The translations under genes and the position numbers were made by a program. The notes beneath the pieces were generated by a model that saw nothing but the letters and a program-made list of their open reading frames with translations, ran no database searches and had not been told where the DNA came from. From contig JAATVR010000804.1 in assembly GCA_014523665.1 (NCBI GenBank), forward strand, positions 1 through 6,924: DNA of 6,924 nucleotides, read 5' to 3'. Numbering within the stretch: position 1 is the stretch's first letter; each line of letters opens with the position of its first letter. Source of the stretch: Nitrososphaerales archaeon TH526. GTDB lineage: Archaea > Thermoproteota > Nitrososphaeria > Nitrososphaerales > Nitrososphaeraceae. Of the stretch, positions 1 to 4,733 are shown piece after piece.

Positions 1-84
1 AGACCCCAAATAGAATGCAAAAGTTTTGGAGTAAAGACATTCAACTAATCTATTAACTTTGTTCATTCTGAAAGCATAAAAGAA

Positions 85-341
85 CTATGTTCTGTCGTTA
101 AGTAATGTGAATCTTATTTGGTAACCATAATTTCTCTGATTTTTTTCTTGTATTACATTCTGTGCCGCTTCAACAATTAACTTGCCGACATAGGATCTAT
201 ATTCAACATTTCCGACAACTCTTGATAGCCTACTCTGATTAATGATTCAATTGTAAAACCAGCATCTGTTAATAACTGTTTTAAACCGTCTGCAATATCT
301 AACTCTTGAACCCAATCACTGAACGTAGAATGGGTTTTCAT
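85..341 (-). pseudogene. SAM-like helical domain protein fragment, frameshifted
   Basis: Reading the minus strand from the ATG at 341, 54 codons run to a TAA at 177-179. The product has the pattern of a sterile-alpha-motif-like domain: FSDWVQELDIADGLKQLL, then an LTDAGFTIESLI helix, then LSEMLNIDPMSA. The stop falls inside the expected last helix. One frame over, the sequence continues without interruption as KLIVEAAQNVIQEKN and on to a TAG at 85-87, which supplies the missing helix. A lost base near 180-183 explains this. A 7-T run at 140-146 is a second slippage-prone spot. SAM-like domains are protein-interaction modules, and in this lineage they can accompany signalling proteins (recollection, not shown here). 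The open frame can be extended to 401, but that part overlaps the opposing cyclase gene and looks non-native. The SAM assignment is from pattern only; a helix-hairpin-helix relative is possible. Confidence 0.5.
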
Positions 342-366
342 AGGCGAGTGTATCTGTCGTGTAGTA

Positions 367-861
367 ATGCAAGATGGTATTAATCCAATTTTAAACGACA
401 ATGACTATCCTGAAATGGGAGTCCGTCTTGGAATAGACGTAGGGGAAAATGTGGTAGTTCAATATGGTTGGAGTACTAACTCGTATTCACTTATGGGAGA
501 GAATCATGACAATGAAACTGATAGCCATAATGATAAAGATACTCAATACTATATTGATAACAAGGAGGTTGGAAGATCGATAACAGACAATAGCGTTACC
601 ATCAAAACCAATCGCATGATTAGAAAACCTCATCTTGATGTCCTTGGATATACTACAAGTATCGCAGCAAAAATGACAGGATTTGCAACACCTAAACAAA
701 TCATGATTGGTCAGTCTGTTTATGAAACCCTGGATCCTGTTAATAAGAGCAAATTTAAGAAAGTAAATATAAGCAAGGATGATTGGGATTACATTAACCC
801 TTCCATAGGAAAAGTATATGACATATATGGTAGCAATATTGATGTTGTGCACACGTAGAGA
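367..861 (+). pseudogene. class III adenylate/guanylate cyclase domain, 5'-truncated
   Basis: The 163-residue product matches the C-terminal half of a class III nucleotidyl-cyclase homology domain. It shows the strand and turn VRLGIDVGENVVVQYGW (residues 19-35), then an Asp/Asn-rich insertion (about 44-78), then LDVLGYTTSIAAKMTGFA (90-107) and PKQIMIGQSVYETLD (109-123). Asp91 fits the purine-contacting Asp. The positions 7 and 11 residues later, normally the transition-state Asn and Arg, are Ser98 and Lys102. The first half of the domain, which carries both metal-binding Asp residues, is absent. The frame is open upstream to a stop at 307-309, and the residues encoded from about 346 (ECICRVV) could still be native, so the truncation point lies between about 310 and 366. 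Just there, a minus-strand SAM-like fragment begins. As preserved it should not be a working cyclase. The N-to-S and R-to-K changes may instead be normal for a divergent thaumarchaeal subfamily. Confidence 0.7.
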
Positions 862-1294
862 TCTACGTATTGCCACACCTGATATTTCCCCCGAATTTTA
901 CTTTTAGCAGCTGAGTACTATTATAGTGGATCAAGGCATCCTAATCTTGATACGGAGTCTGAAACCTGAATTTGGATCTGCTCTCTTATAGGACGCTGAG
1001 TCATGAAATAGGATTCGCTACACTTTCACAAGAAGAAGTTGAAATGCAAGTAAAAGAAATAATGGAAGAACTTATAGAGACAAGGTCAAGAAAGAATGGA
1101 CGTTCATGAATCTTGGATTAAATGCGAATATTCTTTAGTAATAATACAACTACTAAACAAGGTTTACACCTACTAAACTTGTAAGATCAGCTCTGCGACT
1201 TTATACGGATGCATTTATTTTTTTGCTACCATTTTTGTATATCACATTATGTGTATTTAACGCATTTAGCCCTTTGAGTGATTCCTAGTTTAAT
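862..1294. other. mostly non-coding stretch between cyclase remnant and ABM remnant
   Basis: No recognisable gene spans this interval. It holds a short stop-free frame (963-1109, listed separately). It also has the nonamer ctactaaac twice about 24 nt apart (near 1149 and 1170), and AT-rich sequence around 1209-1270 (runs of T, GTATATCAC and GTATTTAACG) that could contain the promoter of the downstream ABM-family gene. No tRNA-like T-loop or convincing terminator hairpin was found. Confidence 0.4.
963..1109 (+). pseudogene. possible C-terminal coding remnant, unknown family
   Basis: A 48-codon stop-to-stop frame encodes a charged helical peptide including the stretch HEIGFATLSQEEVEMQVKEI, then MEELIETRSRKNGRS and a TGA stop at 1107-1109. 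The amphipathic, Glu/Lys-rich composition looks protein-like rather than random. However, there is no ATG before 1044, no promoter, and no family I recognise. It could be the tail of a decayed gene whose front has been lost, or chance. Low confidence. Confidence 0.25.
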
Positions 1295-1666
1295 ATGGCA
1301 AAGTTGGTTGAGATGGATGAACGCGTGCCAATCTTCAAGCAGATGGAAGAAGACGTTGGCCCAGTTATATTGATAAACAAATTTAGTGTAGAACCTCAGG
1401 AATTCGATCAGTTTCTGAAAGGGTGGGCAATCGAAACTGAGAAATTTAAGGCATAGCCAGGATTTATCTCAACGCAACTACACAAAGGTATAGGTGAGAG
1501 CGGTACCTTCATTAACTATGCCGTTTGGGAATCCGCAGCACAATTTAAGGCAGCAGTTAATGTTGTTATGAATCCACAGGACAGGATGTCTGCTTATCCT
1601 CCCAGCACAGTAGCATCTCCTCATCTCTTCAAAAAGGTTGCCGTACCAGGGATATGTGTGGAATAA
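1295..1666 (+). pseudogene. antibiotic biosynthesis monooxygenase (ABM)-like protein with in-frame TAG
   Basis: From ATG 1295 to TAA 1664-1666 a single frame of 123 sense or nonsense codons reads through one internal TAG at 1454-1456 (codon 54). Codons 1-53 include VGPVILINKFSVEP and DQFLKGWAIETEKFKA; codons 55-123 include PGFISTQLHKGIGESG, FINYAVWESAAQFKAA and SPHLFKKVAVPGICVE. This is the layout of the ferredoxin-like ABM fold: a beta strand (VILINKF), a long helix with W and F residues, PGF-STQLH, then YAVWES-x-x-x-F. ABM-fold proteins include quinol-oxidising enzymes and haem-degrading relatives; the substrate of this one is unknown. At the stop position a Gln (CAG) would be natural (FKAQPGFIS), so a single C-to-T change explains the TAG. 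The reading frame on both sides is intact, so the damage is recent, or a sequencing error, or read through. Truncated at residue 53 it would lack half of the fold. Confidence 0.85.
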
Positions 1667-1822
1667 ATCTTTTGCTGAAAGAAAGCTGATATGTCCTTAG
1701 ACAGTTTATATCATCCATTCTCCATAAGTTACGTAGACCTATTTTATATCTACTCTAATTCTGCTCTAATGCGTTTTATGAATAGGAAATGTAATCTATA
1801 ATGACTTCTATACTGGGTATTA

Positions 1823-1845
1823 GTGCAATATCACAAGCGATATCA
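1823..1845 (+). repeat. 23-bp near-palindromic element, copy 1
   Basis: The core at 1828-1843 is an imperfect dyad (ATATCAC-AA-GCGATAT, 7-bp arms with one mismatch). The 23-bp segment matches 21 of 23 positions of the reverse complement of 4107-4129. It lies in an otherwise gene-free gap between the ABM remnant and the 1918 gene. It could be a regulator operator, a dispersed repeat, or an end of a lost mobile element. None of these is proven. Confidence 0.5.
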
Positions 1846-1917
1846 CGCTCTGGACTTTGTTACTCTTGAACTAGTAAAGTGTGTACTTGCGAGGTCTCAT
1901 TATCATCGATTTACAAG

Positions 1918-2158
1918 ATGACAGCGACATTCGCAAGTAATATTATCGGTCCACTTACAAGCCGTATGATCGATGCGTCAGAGAAAAATGCTCAGTGAAG
2001 ATGAATGGACAGGATGGTTGCAATGGATGAGAAACTGCTTTAAATATGGAACTTTGGGTGAACAATGGAAGAAACTAATCCAGTCAGAGAGATGGTTCAA
2101 TCCTAATTTTGAGAATTTCATAAACAAAGAAGTCGCATCGAAACCAGAGTCTAAATAA
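1918..2158 (+). pseudogene. small conserved-looking archaeal protein (SEDEW..WLQWMRNCF), frameshifted
   Basis: An ATG at 1918 opens 26 codons (MTATFASNIIGPLTSRMIDA, SEKNAQ) ending in a TGA at 1996-1998. The +1 frame takes over within the overlap and reads MLSEDEWTGWLQWMRNCF, then YGTLGEQWKKLI, ERWFNPNFENFINKEV and SKPESK to a TAA at 2156-2158. Joined, they make a soluble helical protein of about 79 residues rich in Trp and Phe, with an N-terminal half and a C-terminal half that fit end to end. The shift lies between about 1981 and 1995, next to an A5 run at 1983-1987. The alternative is that translation begins at the ATG at 1973 and yields only the 61-residue C-terminal part. I believe similar small proteins occur in soil thaumarchaeota but their function is not known to me. 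It does not look like an IS transposase. Confidence 0.6.
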
Positions 2159-2213
2159 ATATAATCAATACCAGAACATAAGACTTAATCTGAAACTATC
2201 GAATAAGTCATGA

Positions 2214-2417
2214 TGTGAAGTTGCTTCCTTAAACCCTTCATGGCTCGTGCTATATCCTCGGAAATGCTACAGACCTGAAAAGAGCGACAAGATAGTTGGA
2301 AATCCTCACTATGAATGTTGTGGAAGTGATGGCAAGGGAGATCCGCACGATGAGACTCAATTTAATCCAGATACGGGAGATCCACACTGTCCGAGGTCCC
2401 AGCCCGGCTGCCATTGA
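2214..2417 (+). pseudogene. remnant of small secreted Cys/Gly/Asp-rich protein (module copy 1)
   Basis: A 67-codon open frame lacks an ATG and ends at TGA 2415-2417. Its last 38 codons read NPHYECCGSDGKGDPHDETQ, then FNPDTGDPHCPRSQPGCH. The GD-HDET-x-x-NP segment parallels GDGHDETKHDTNPG in the intact secreted protein encoded 490 bp downstream, and Cys residues lie at comparable C-terminal places. No signal peptide can be read in any frame just upstream, so the 5' end is lost or scrambled. A T7 tract follows at 2433. The product would have been an exported small protein; the role is unknown. GTG at 2247 could in principle start a 56-residue protein without a signal peptide. Confidence 0.45.
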
Positions 2418-2432
2418 CGCTGAATACCATCC

Positions 2433-2457
2433 TTTTTTTGTCAGGCAGACCTGACAA
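2433..2457 (+). terminator. T7 tract followed by 8-bp hairpin
   Basis: Seven T residues (2433-2439) lie 16 nt after the module 1 stop. They are followed by an exact inverted repeat, TTGTCAGG and CCTGACAA around a CAGA loop (2438-2457). Archaeal transcription can end at T-tracts alone. The hairpin after the tract is unusual and might protect an RNA 3' end or be a protein site. Confidence 0.45.
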
Positions 2458-2520
2458 CATTCCGTTGTATTTAAAGTAGGATTCTCTAATGCGACGGTCC
2501 AATCCTTTGGGTCGACTAAG

Positions 2521-2691
2521 ATGATTGTCCGTAGTACTCTTCCTTTTGCCGTAGGATATTTCTTGATAAAATTCGCTACGTGTTTTTATGAATTGGATTC
2601 TTACATTTGCATTTCACGATTGTTAACAATCCATGCAAGCGGGCTAGTTGAAAAATATTCTCACACCAAGAGGGAAGGGGAAGGGTACTAG
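2521..2691 (+). pseudogene. possible degenerate copy of the basic Tyr-rich micro-ORF
   Basis: The frame from ATG 2521 to TAG 2689-2691 (56 aa) ends KYSHTKREGEGY. This parallels KYYNTKEKGQRY in the micro-ORF at 3052. At DNA level 2656-2691 and 3133-3168 agree at about 25 of 36 positions, and the phrase ttacatttgc occurs at both 2601 and 3080, keeping the same spacing within 2 nt. The region therefore looks like an older copy of the same segment, with at least one frame change between the two anchor points. The upstream part of this frame (MIVRSTLPFAVGYFLIKF) may be accidental. Together with the flanking bases, 2418-2792 holds no other gene I can support. Confidence 0.35.
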
Positions 2692-2764
2692 ATGTCCCTT
2701 CAGTTATGGCATTGGCAGCAAAAAGGTACAGTAGATGATTCTGTGGTTATATTCTATAAGACTA

Positions 2765-2772
2765 ATAAATAT
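2765..2772 (+). promoter_or_regulatory. TATA-like box for the 2793 gene
   Basis: ATAAATAT is centred about 25 nt before the ATG at 2793, the spacing expected of an archaeal TATA box for a leaderless or nearly leaderless transcript. The segment between box and ATG (AGAAGATTTCA just before the start) resembles the one before the paralogue at 3321 (AGAGATTACA). Confidence 0.5.
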
Positions 2773-2792
2773 CTCTTCTTGAGAAGATTTCA

Positions 2793-3017
2793 ATGAAAAA
2801 GATCCTATTTATGGGATTACTACTTGGAATCTTGGCAACTATGGCAGTGGCAACCACAGGTACAATGTCAGCAGCATTCGCAGGCGACGGCCATGACGAA
2901 ACTAAGCATGACACAAACCCAGGTCAGTCAAAAGACCCAACACAAAAGAACCATGGATGTCCAAAGGGCGAGAAGGGATACGATTCATCTGACGAAAACT
3001 GCTATCATCCGGGTTAA
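2793..3017 (+). CDS. small secreted His/Asp/Gly-rich protein
   Basis: This is an intact 74-residue protein of unknown function. Residues 1-30 form a classical Sec-type signal peptide: MKK, a hydrophobic core ILFMGLLLGILATMAVATTG, then a small-residue cleavage site AAFA before GDG. The mature part of about 44 residues is hydrophilic (HDETKHDTNPGQSKDPTQKN) and carries only two Cys, in GCPKGEKG and NCYHPG; these could form one disulfide or bind metal together with the five His. It should be exported. The signal-peptide DNA is about 79 of 96 bases identical to that of the broken gene at 3321, so the two arose by duplication. A TATA-like box at 2765 and T-rich terminator at 3035 frame it as a single-gene unit. 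It is the only intact member of the local family. Confidence 0.8.
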   Translation: MKKILFMGLLLGILATMAVATTGTMSAAFAGDGHDETKHDTNPGQSKDPTQKNHGCPKGEKGYDSSDENCYHPG

Positions 3018-3034
3018 CCAATAAACATAACAAG

Positions 3035-3047
3035 TCTTTTATTTTTT
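3035..3047 (+). terminator. T-rich terminator after secreted-protein gene
   Basis: T4-A-T6 preceded by TC begins 18 nt after the TAA of the secreted-protein gene. No hairpin precedes it, as is usual for archaeal intrinsic termination. A similar T tract follows each of the three module copies. Confidence 0.5.
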
Positions 3048-3051
3048 AAGA

Positions 3052-3189
3052 ATGGACGGGATGCCGATTGTTGGGATTTTTACATTTGCTCTTCAAATGG
3101 CTAGAGAATTACAAGATTATCATCATAAAAAATATTATAACACTAAAGAGAAAGGGCAAAGATACTATTACAGATTACGTATTAGATAA
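3052..3189 (+). CDS. 45-residue basic Tyr-rich micro-ORF, possibly the front of a frameshifted gene
   Basis: The frame ATG 3052 (or 3061) to TAA 3187-3189 encodes MPIVGIFTFALQMARELQDY from the second Met, followed by HHKKYYNTKEKGQRYYYRLRIR. A short hydrophobic start followed by a strongly basic, Tyr-rich tail does not look random. A degenerate DNA copy at 2593-2691 preserves the K-Y-x-x-T-K-x-x-G pattern, which supports a once-coding sequence. Immediately after, the +1 frame reads DKEATSHDDLFDAFRLSLMF and ends WN at 3253, so this ORF and that tail may be two halves of one protein of about 65 residues broken by a frameshift near 3175-3190. No family recognised. It might instead be a genuine micro-protein. 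Confidence 0.4.
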   Translation: MDGMPIVGIFTFALQMARELQDYHHKKYYNTKEKGQRYYYRLRIR

Positions 3190-3253
3190 GGAGGCTACTA
3201 GTCATGATGATTTGTTTGATGCTTTTAGGTTGTCGTTAATGTTCTGGAACTAG
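3174..3253 (+). pseudogene. DAFRLSLMFW C-terminal peptide, copy A
   Basis: In the frame ending at TAG 3251-3253 the last residues are DKEATSHDDLFDAFRLSLMF, then WN. The same peptide with a synonymously diverged DNA sequence ends another frame at 3683-3685 (DLLFFDAFRLSLMFWH). Conservation of DAFRLSLMFW despite changed codons (gatgcttttaggttgtcg versus gacgcattcagacttagc) argues that both were translated under selection. The frame can be extended upstream to an apparent start at 3068, but the earlier part overlaps the micro-ORF at 3052 in another frame and is probably not native. Confidence 0.45.
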
Positions 3254-3287
3254 TGTTCACAATGCAAACAATGACTATTAGGCATGC

Positions 3288-3294
3288 TTTTAAA
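3288..3294 (+). promoter_or_regulatory. TATA-like box for the 3321 gene
   Basis: TTTTAAA is centred about 30 nt before ATG 3321, matching the leaderless arrangement of the paralogue at 2793. Confidence 0.4.
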
Positions 3295-3320
3295 GTACTT
3301 CTCCATATCAAGAGATTACA

Positions 3321-3625
3321 ATGGAAAAGACCATATTTATGGGACTAATTCTTGGAATCGTGGCAACAATAGCGATGGCAACTACAGGCACAATATCAGC
3401 AGTATTCGCAGACAACGACGACGATGGATCACAAGTGTTCAGATGGTATAATTGACAAAAATTGTCAAAATGCTATAGACAATTATAAGAAGCATATTTC
3501 GGTGACGGCAATCCGGATAACGATAAAGAAAGGGTGGATGAATTCTCCGGTTTCGGTGACGGCAATCCGAATAACGACGGTGGTCAGGAAAGAACATTCG
3601 AGAATTTAGAAGATAAGCAGCCTTA
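3321..3625 (+). pseudogene. paralogous secreted protein, two frameshifts (module copy 3)
   Basis: ATG 3321 encodes a signal peptide (MEKTIFMGLILGIVATIAMA then TTGTISAVFA) identical at 21 of 30 residues to the 2793 protein. It is followed by DNDDDGSQVFRWYN and a TGA at 3453-3455. The +1 frame across this point reads DHKCSDGIIDKNCQNAIDNY, a far more plausible mature sequence with two Cys. The original frame then resumes after about 3496 with FGDGNPDNDKERVDEFS, GFGDGNPNNDGG and FENLEDKQP to TAG 3623-3625. A pair of shifts of opposite sense thus disrupts a roughly 100-residue exported protein. The tail holds a 54-nt direct repeat (3497 and 3551) encoding FGDGNP(D/N)ND twice. Expressed as is, only a 44-residue exported stub would form. 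Role unknown. Confidence 0.65.
3497..3578 (+). repeat. two copies of a 54-nt-period repeat encoding FGDGNPxND
   Basis: The string tttcggtgacggcaatccg occurs exactly at 3497-3515 and 3551-3569, followed by ataacga after one differing base. The 54-nt period is 18 codons, so the duplication kept frame. The encoded acidic Gly/Asn/Asp turn resembles a Ca-binding-type loop only loosely; no canonical DxDxDG is present. Confidence 0.75.
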
Positions 3626-3638
3626 GTACCGACCGACC

Positions 3639-3685
3639 TTCTTTTTTTTGACGCATTCAGACTTAGCCTAATGTTCTGGCACTGA
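3639..3685 (+). pseudogene. T8 tract and DAFRLSLMFW C-terminal peptide, copy B
   Basis: After the TAG at 3623 a TTC-T8 tract (3639-3649) sits where a terminator is expected. The same stretch continues in frame as DLLFFDAFRLSLMFWH to TGA 3683-3685, duplicating the peptide at 3216-3253. The upstream part of this second copy, corresponding to the basic micro-ORF, is missing. The copy looks like a deletion derivative in which the secreted gene and the last codons of the following gene are now adjacent. Confidence 0.45.
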
Positions 3686-3730
3686 TCTTAGTTTACAATA
3701 GATACTTAAGGTAACGCCAACAATCCTAGA

Positions 3731-4045
3731 TTGAGCGTAGTAGTAAGAATGGGTATCGAAGAAGACAGATTTGGACGAAAGAAAAGGTCGTTAGAGGAGT
3801 TGAAGCGGTTACTGAATGACCTCAAGAATGAAAGAAAAGACTGGTCAGATAGGATAGATAGATTGGTGAAAGCCTTAGAAGCTGAAAATCTTAAGGTTTC
3901 GCAAGACATATTGACTAGCCTCAAGAACGATGCTGATGAAATGCCTAGTAATAGCAGAGGAGAGGGTTTGTCAAATAGGGTCAAGGCTATTCAAGGTGAG
4001 TTCGAGTTCTATAGGAATGCGTGTGGAAACTATGACGCCATTTAA
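3731..4045 (+). CDS. coiled-coil hypothetical protein
   Basis: An intact frame gives a soluble, highly charged protein: 104 residues from TTG 3731 or 98 from ATG 3749. From the upstream start, residues 18-66 (RKKRSLEELKRLLNDLKNER, then DRIDRLVKALEAENLKVSQD) carry Leu/Ile heptads typical of a coiled coil. A short linker (about 67-80, MPSNSRGEG) and a second helix (about 81-94, NRVKAIQGEFEFYR) follow. There is no signal peptide or TM segment, so it is probably cytoplasmic and oligomeric. A weak TATA-like sequence (TACTTAAG, 3703-3710) lies about 25 nt before the TTG, which slightly favours the longer form. No obvious terminator follows. The function is unknown, and coiled coils give no family assignment here. 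It is one of the few undamaged genes in the window. Confidence 0.7.
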   Translation: MSVVVRMGIEEDRFGRKKRSLEELKRLLNDLKNERKDWSDRIDRLVKALEAENLKVSQDILTSLKNDADEMPSNSRGEGLSNRVKAIQGEFEFYRNACGNYDAI

Positions 4046-4452
4046 CTGGGTCAAAAAAGGGAAACAATAGTGCGTTACTAGTTAGGCAGTATCAAACTTT
4101 CACGAATGATATCGCTTGCGATATAGCACTTGTTCTGGTCTTTCCCCTGGACAAAAATCCGTTATTATAAGGAAATCCTTGCTATACTGTATATCATTGA
4201 CGAATTTATAAAAACTTCTACTCATCCCTATCCACCCGCTCTTGTTATTGCACAGCATCGTTTATCAAATAGCTCGTTGATTATCCATCTTACCATACTG
4301 TCTTGCACAGATGCAAACACTAAATCAACTTAAATATCATTTCATTTCATTCTTGTCGCAAAATGGTTTAACGGTTTTTTGTATTACTTTCGTCGCTTGA
4401 CCAGTAGAGCTTTCTTGTATCCCATAAATGATACTTACCGGATGTGATAGTA
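4046..4452. other. gap without a convincing gene
   Basis: Contains the second 23-bp near-palindrome (4107-4129). A plus-strand stop-free frame exists (4130-4333, start TTG), but its composition is not protein-like. On the minus strand the stretch around 4240-4320 can be read as SVQDSMVRWIINELFDKRCC before a stop. This may be a trace of a decayed gene, but nothing supports it further. A T6 run at 4375-4380 is the only terminator-like tract. Confidence 0.35.
4107..4129 (-). repeat. 23-bp near-palindromic element, copy 2 (inverted)
   Basis: The core 4109-4124 is ATATCGCTTGCGATAT, two perfect 7-bp arms around TT. Read on the minus strand, the 23-bp segment matches 1823-1845 at 21 of 23 positions; the two copies are about 2.3 kb apart and oppositely oriented. 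Candidate operator, dispersed intergenic repeat, or terminal inverted repeat. Confidence 0.5.
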
Positions 4453-4733
4453 TTAAGGAGACTGGCGGACAATTTTGACTCTATAAGATACTTGCATAAA
4501 ATGGATGCCAAACTTGCCCATCCTGATACCTCCATTCTCCTCTACGCACCTGCCATGATATGGACTCCATATTTTTCCCTGGTCGCAAGGCAGATTAAAT
4601 CTAGTACAAATTTCAGCCACAACCAACCATGAAGTTCCTGATGAACAAGTGCAACGCATCTCCGCGAATATCATTCCAATGATTTCCTGGCGTACATCGA
4701 GCAACTTCAGGAGCTCATAAGCGGTTGTTTTTA
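4453..4733 (-). pseudogene. Cys-motif protein remnant downstream of the membrane protein
   Basis: On the minus strand, directly after the stop of the membrane-protein gene, one frame is open to a TAG-type stop at 4453-4455. It reads QDVVKTTAYELLKLLDVRQE, then IIGMIFAEMR, CSSGTSWLVVAEICTRFNLP, CDQGKIWSPYHGRCVEENGG and a basic tail. The C-x2-G-K-I-x-S-P-x-x-G-R-C-V pattern resembles the small two-cysteine 'GKI.NP.TGRCV' modules found in diverse proteins, and the first part looks like a real helix pair. There is no ATG; only TTG 4704 could start it, giving 83 residues. It is therefore likely the C-terminal part of a gene whose beginning was replaced, or an unusual TTG-started second gene of an operon with the membrane protein. 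Function unknown. Confidence 0.4.

Noticed and set aside
342..401. N-terminal extension of the minus-strand SAM-like frame up to an ATG at 401
   Set aside because: It overlaps the cyclase coding sequence, the residues (MSFKIGLIPSCITTRQ) do not look like part of the domain, and the ATG at 341 sits at a natural domain start.
487..876. 129-codon minus-strand frame opposite the cyclase domain
   Set aside because: It is the antisense shadow of a well-supported cyclase-like sequence and has low-complexity hydrophobic composition with no motif.
2095..2105. GGTTCAATCC, resembling a tRNA T-arm
   Set aside because: It encodes the WFNP residues of the 1918 gene remnant and no acceptor, D or anticodon arms can be built around it.
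2824..3024. Alternative plus-strand frame within the secreted-protein gene
   Set aside because: Gln/Trp/Thr-rich shadow of the frame that carries a clear signal peptide; no independent start signals.
3188..3222. AAGGAGGC at 3188 as a Shine-Dalgarno for a short ORF starting at 3207
   Set aside because: The ORF would encode only 11 residues (MMICLMLLGCR), and the overlapping frame with the repeated DAFRLSLMFW peptide is better supported.
3706..3984. 92-codon minus-strand frame opposite the coiled-coil gene
   Set aside because: Ser/Leu/Phe-rich antisense of Lys/Glu/Leu heptads, a typical artefact.
4130..4333. Plus-strand TTG-started 67-codon frame
   Set aside because: No promoter, no motif, unlike-protein composition; the minus strand here is at least as protein-like, and neither is convincing.
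4444..4632. 62-codon plus-strand frame opposite the Cys-motif remnant
   Set aside because: The minus-strand reading has a recognisable C-x2-GKI-x-SP-x-x-GRCV motif and continuous helical sequence, so the plus frame is taken as its shadow.
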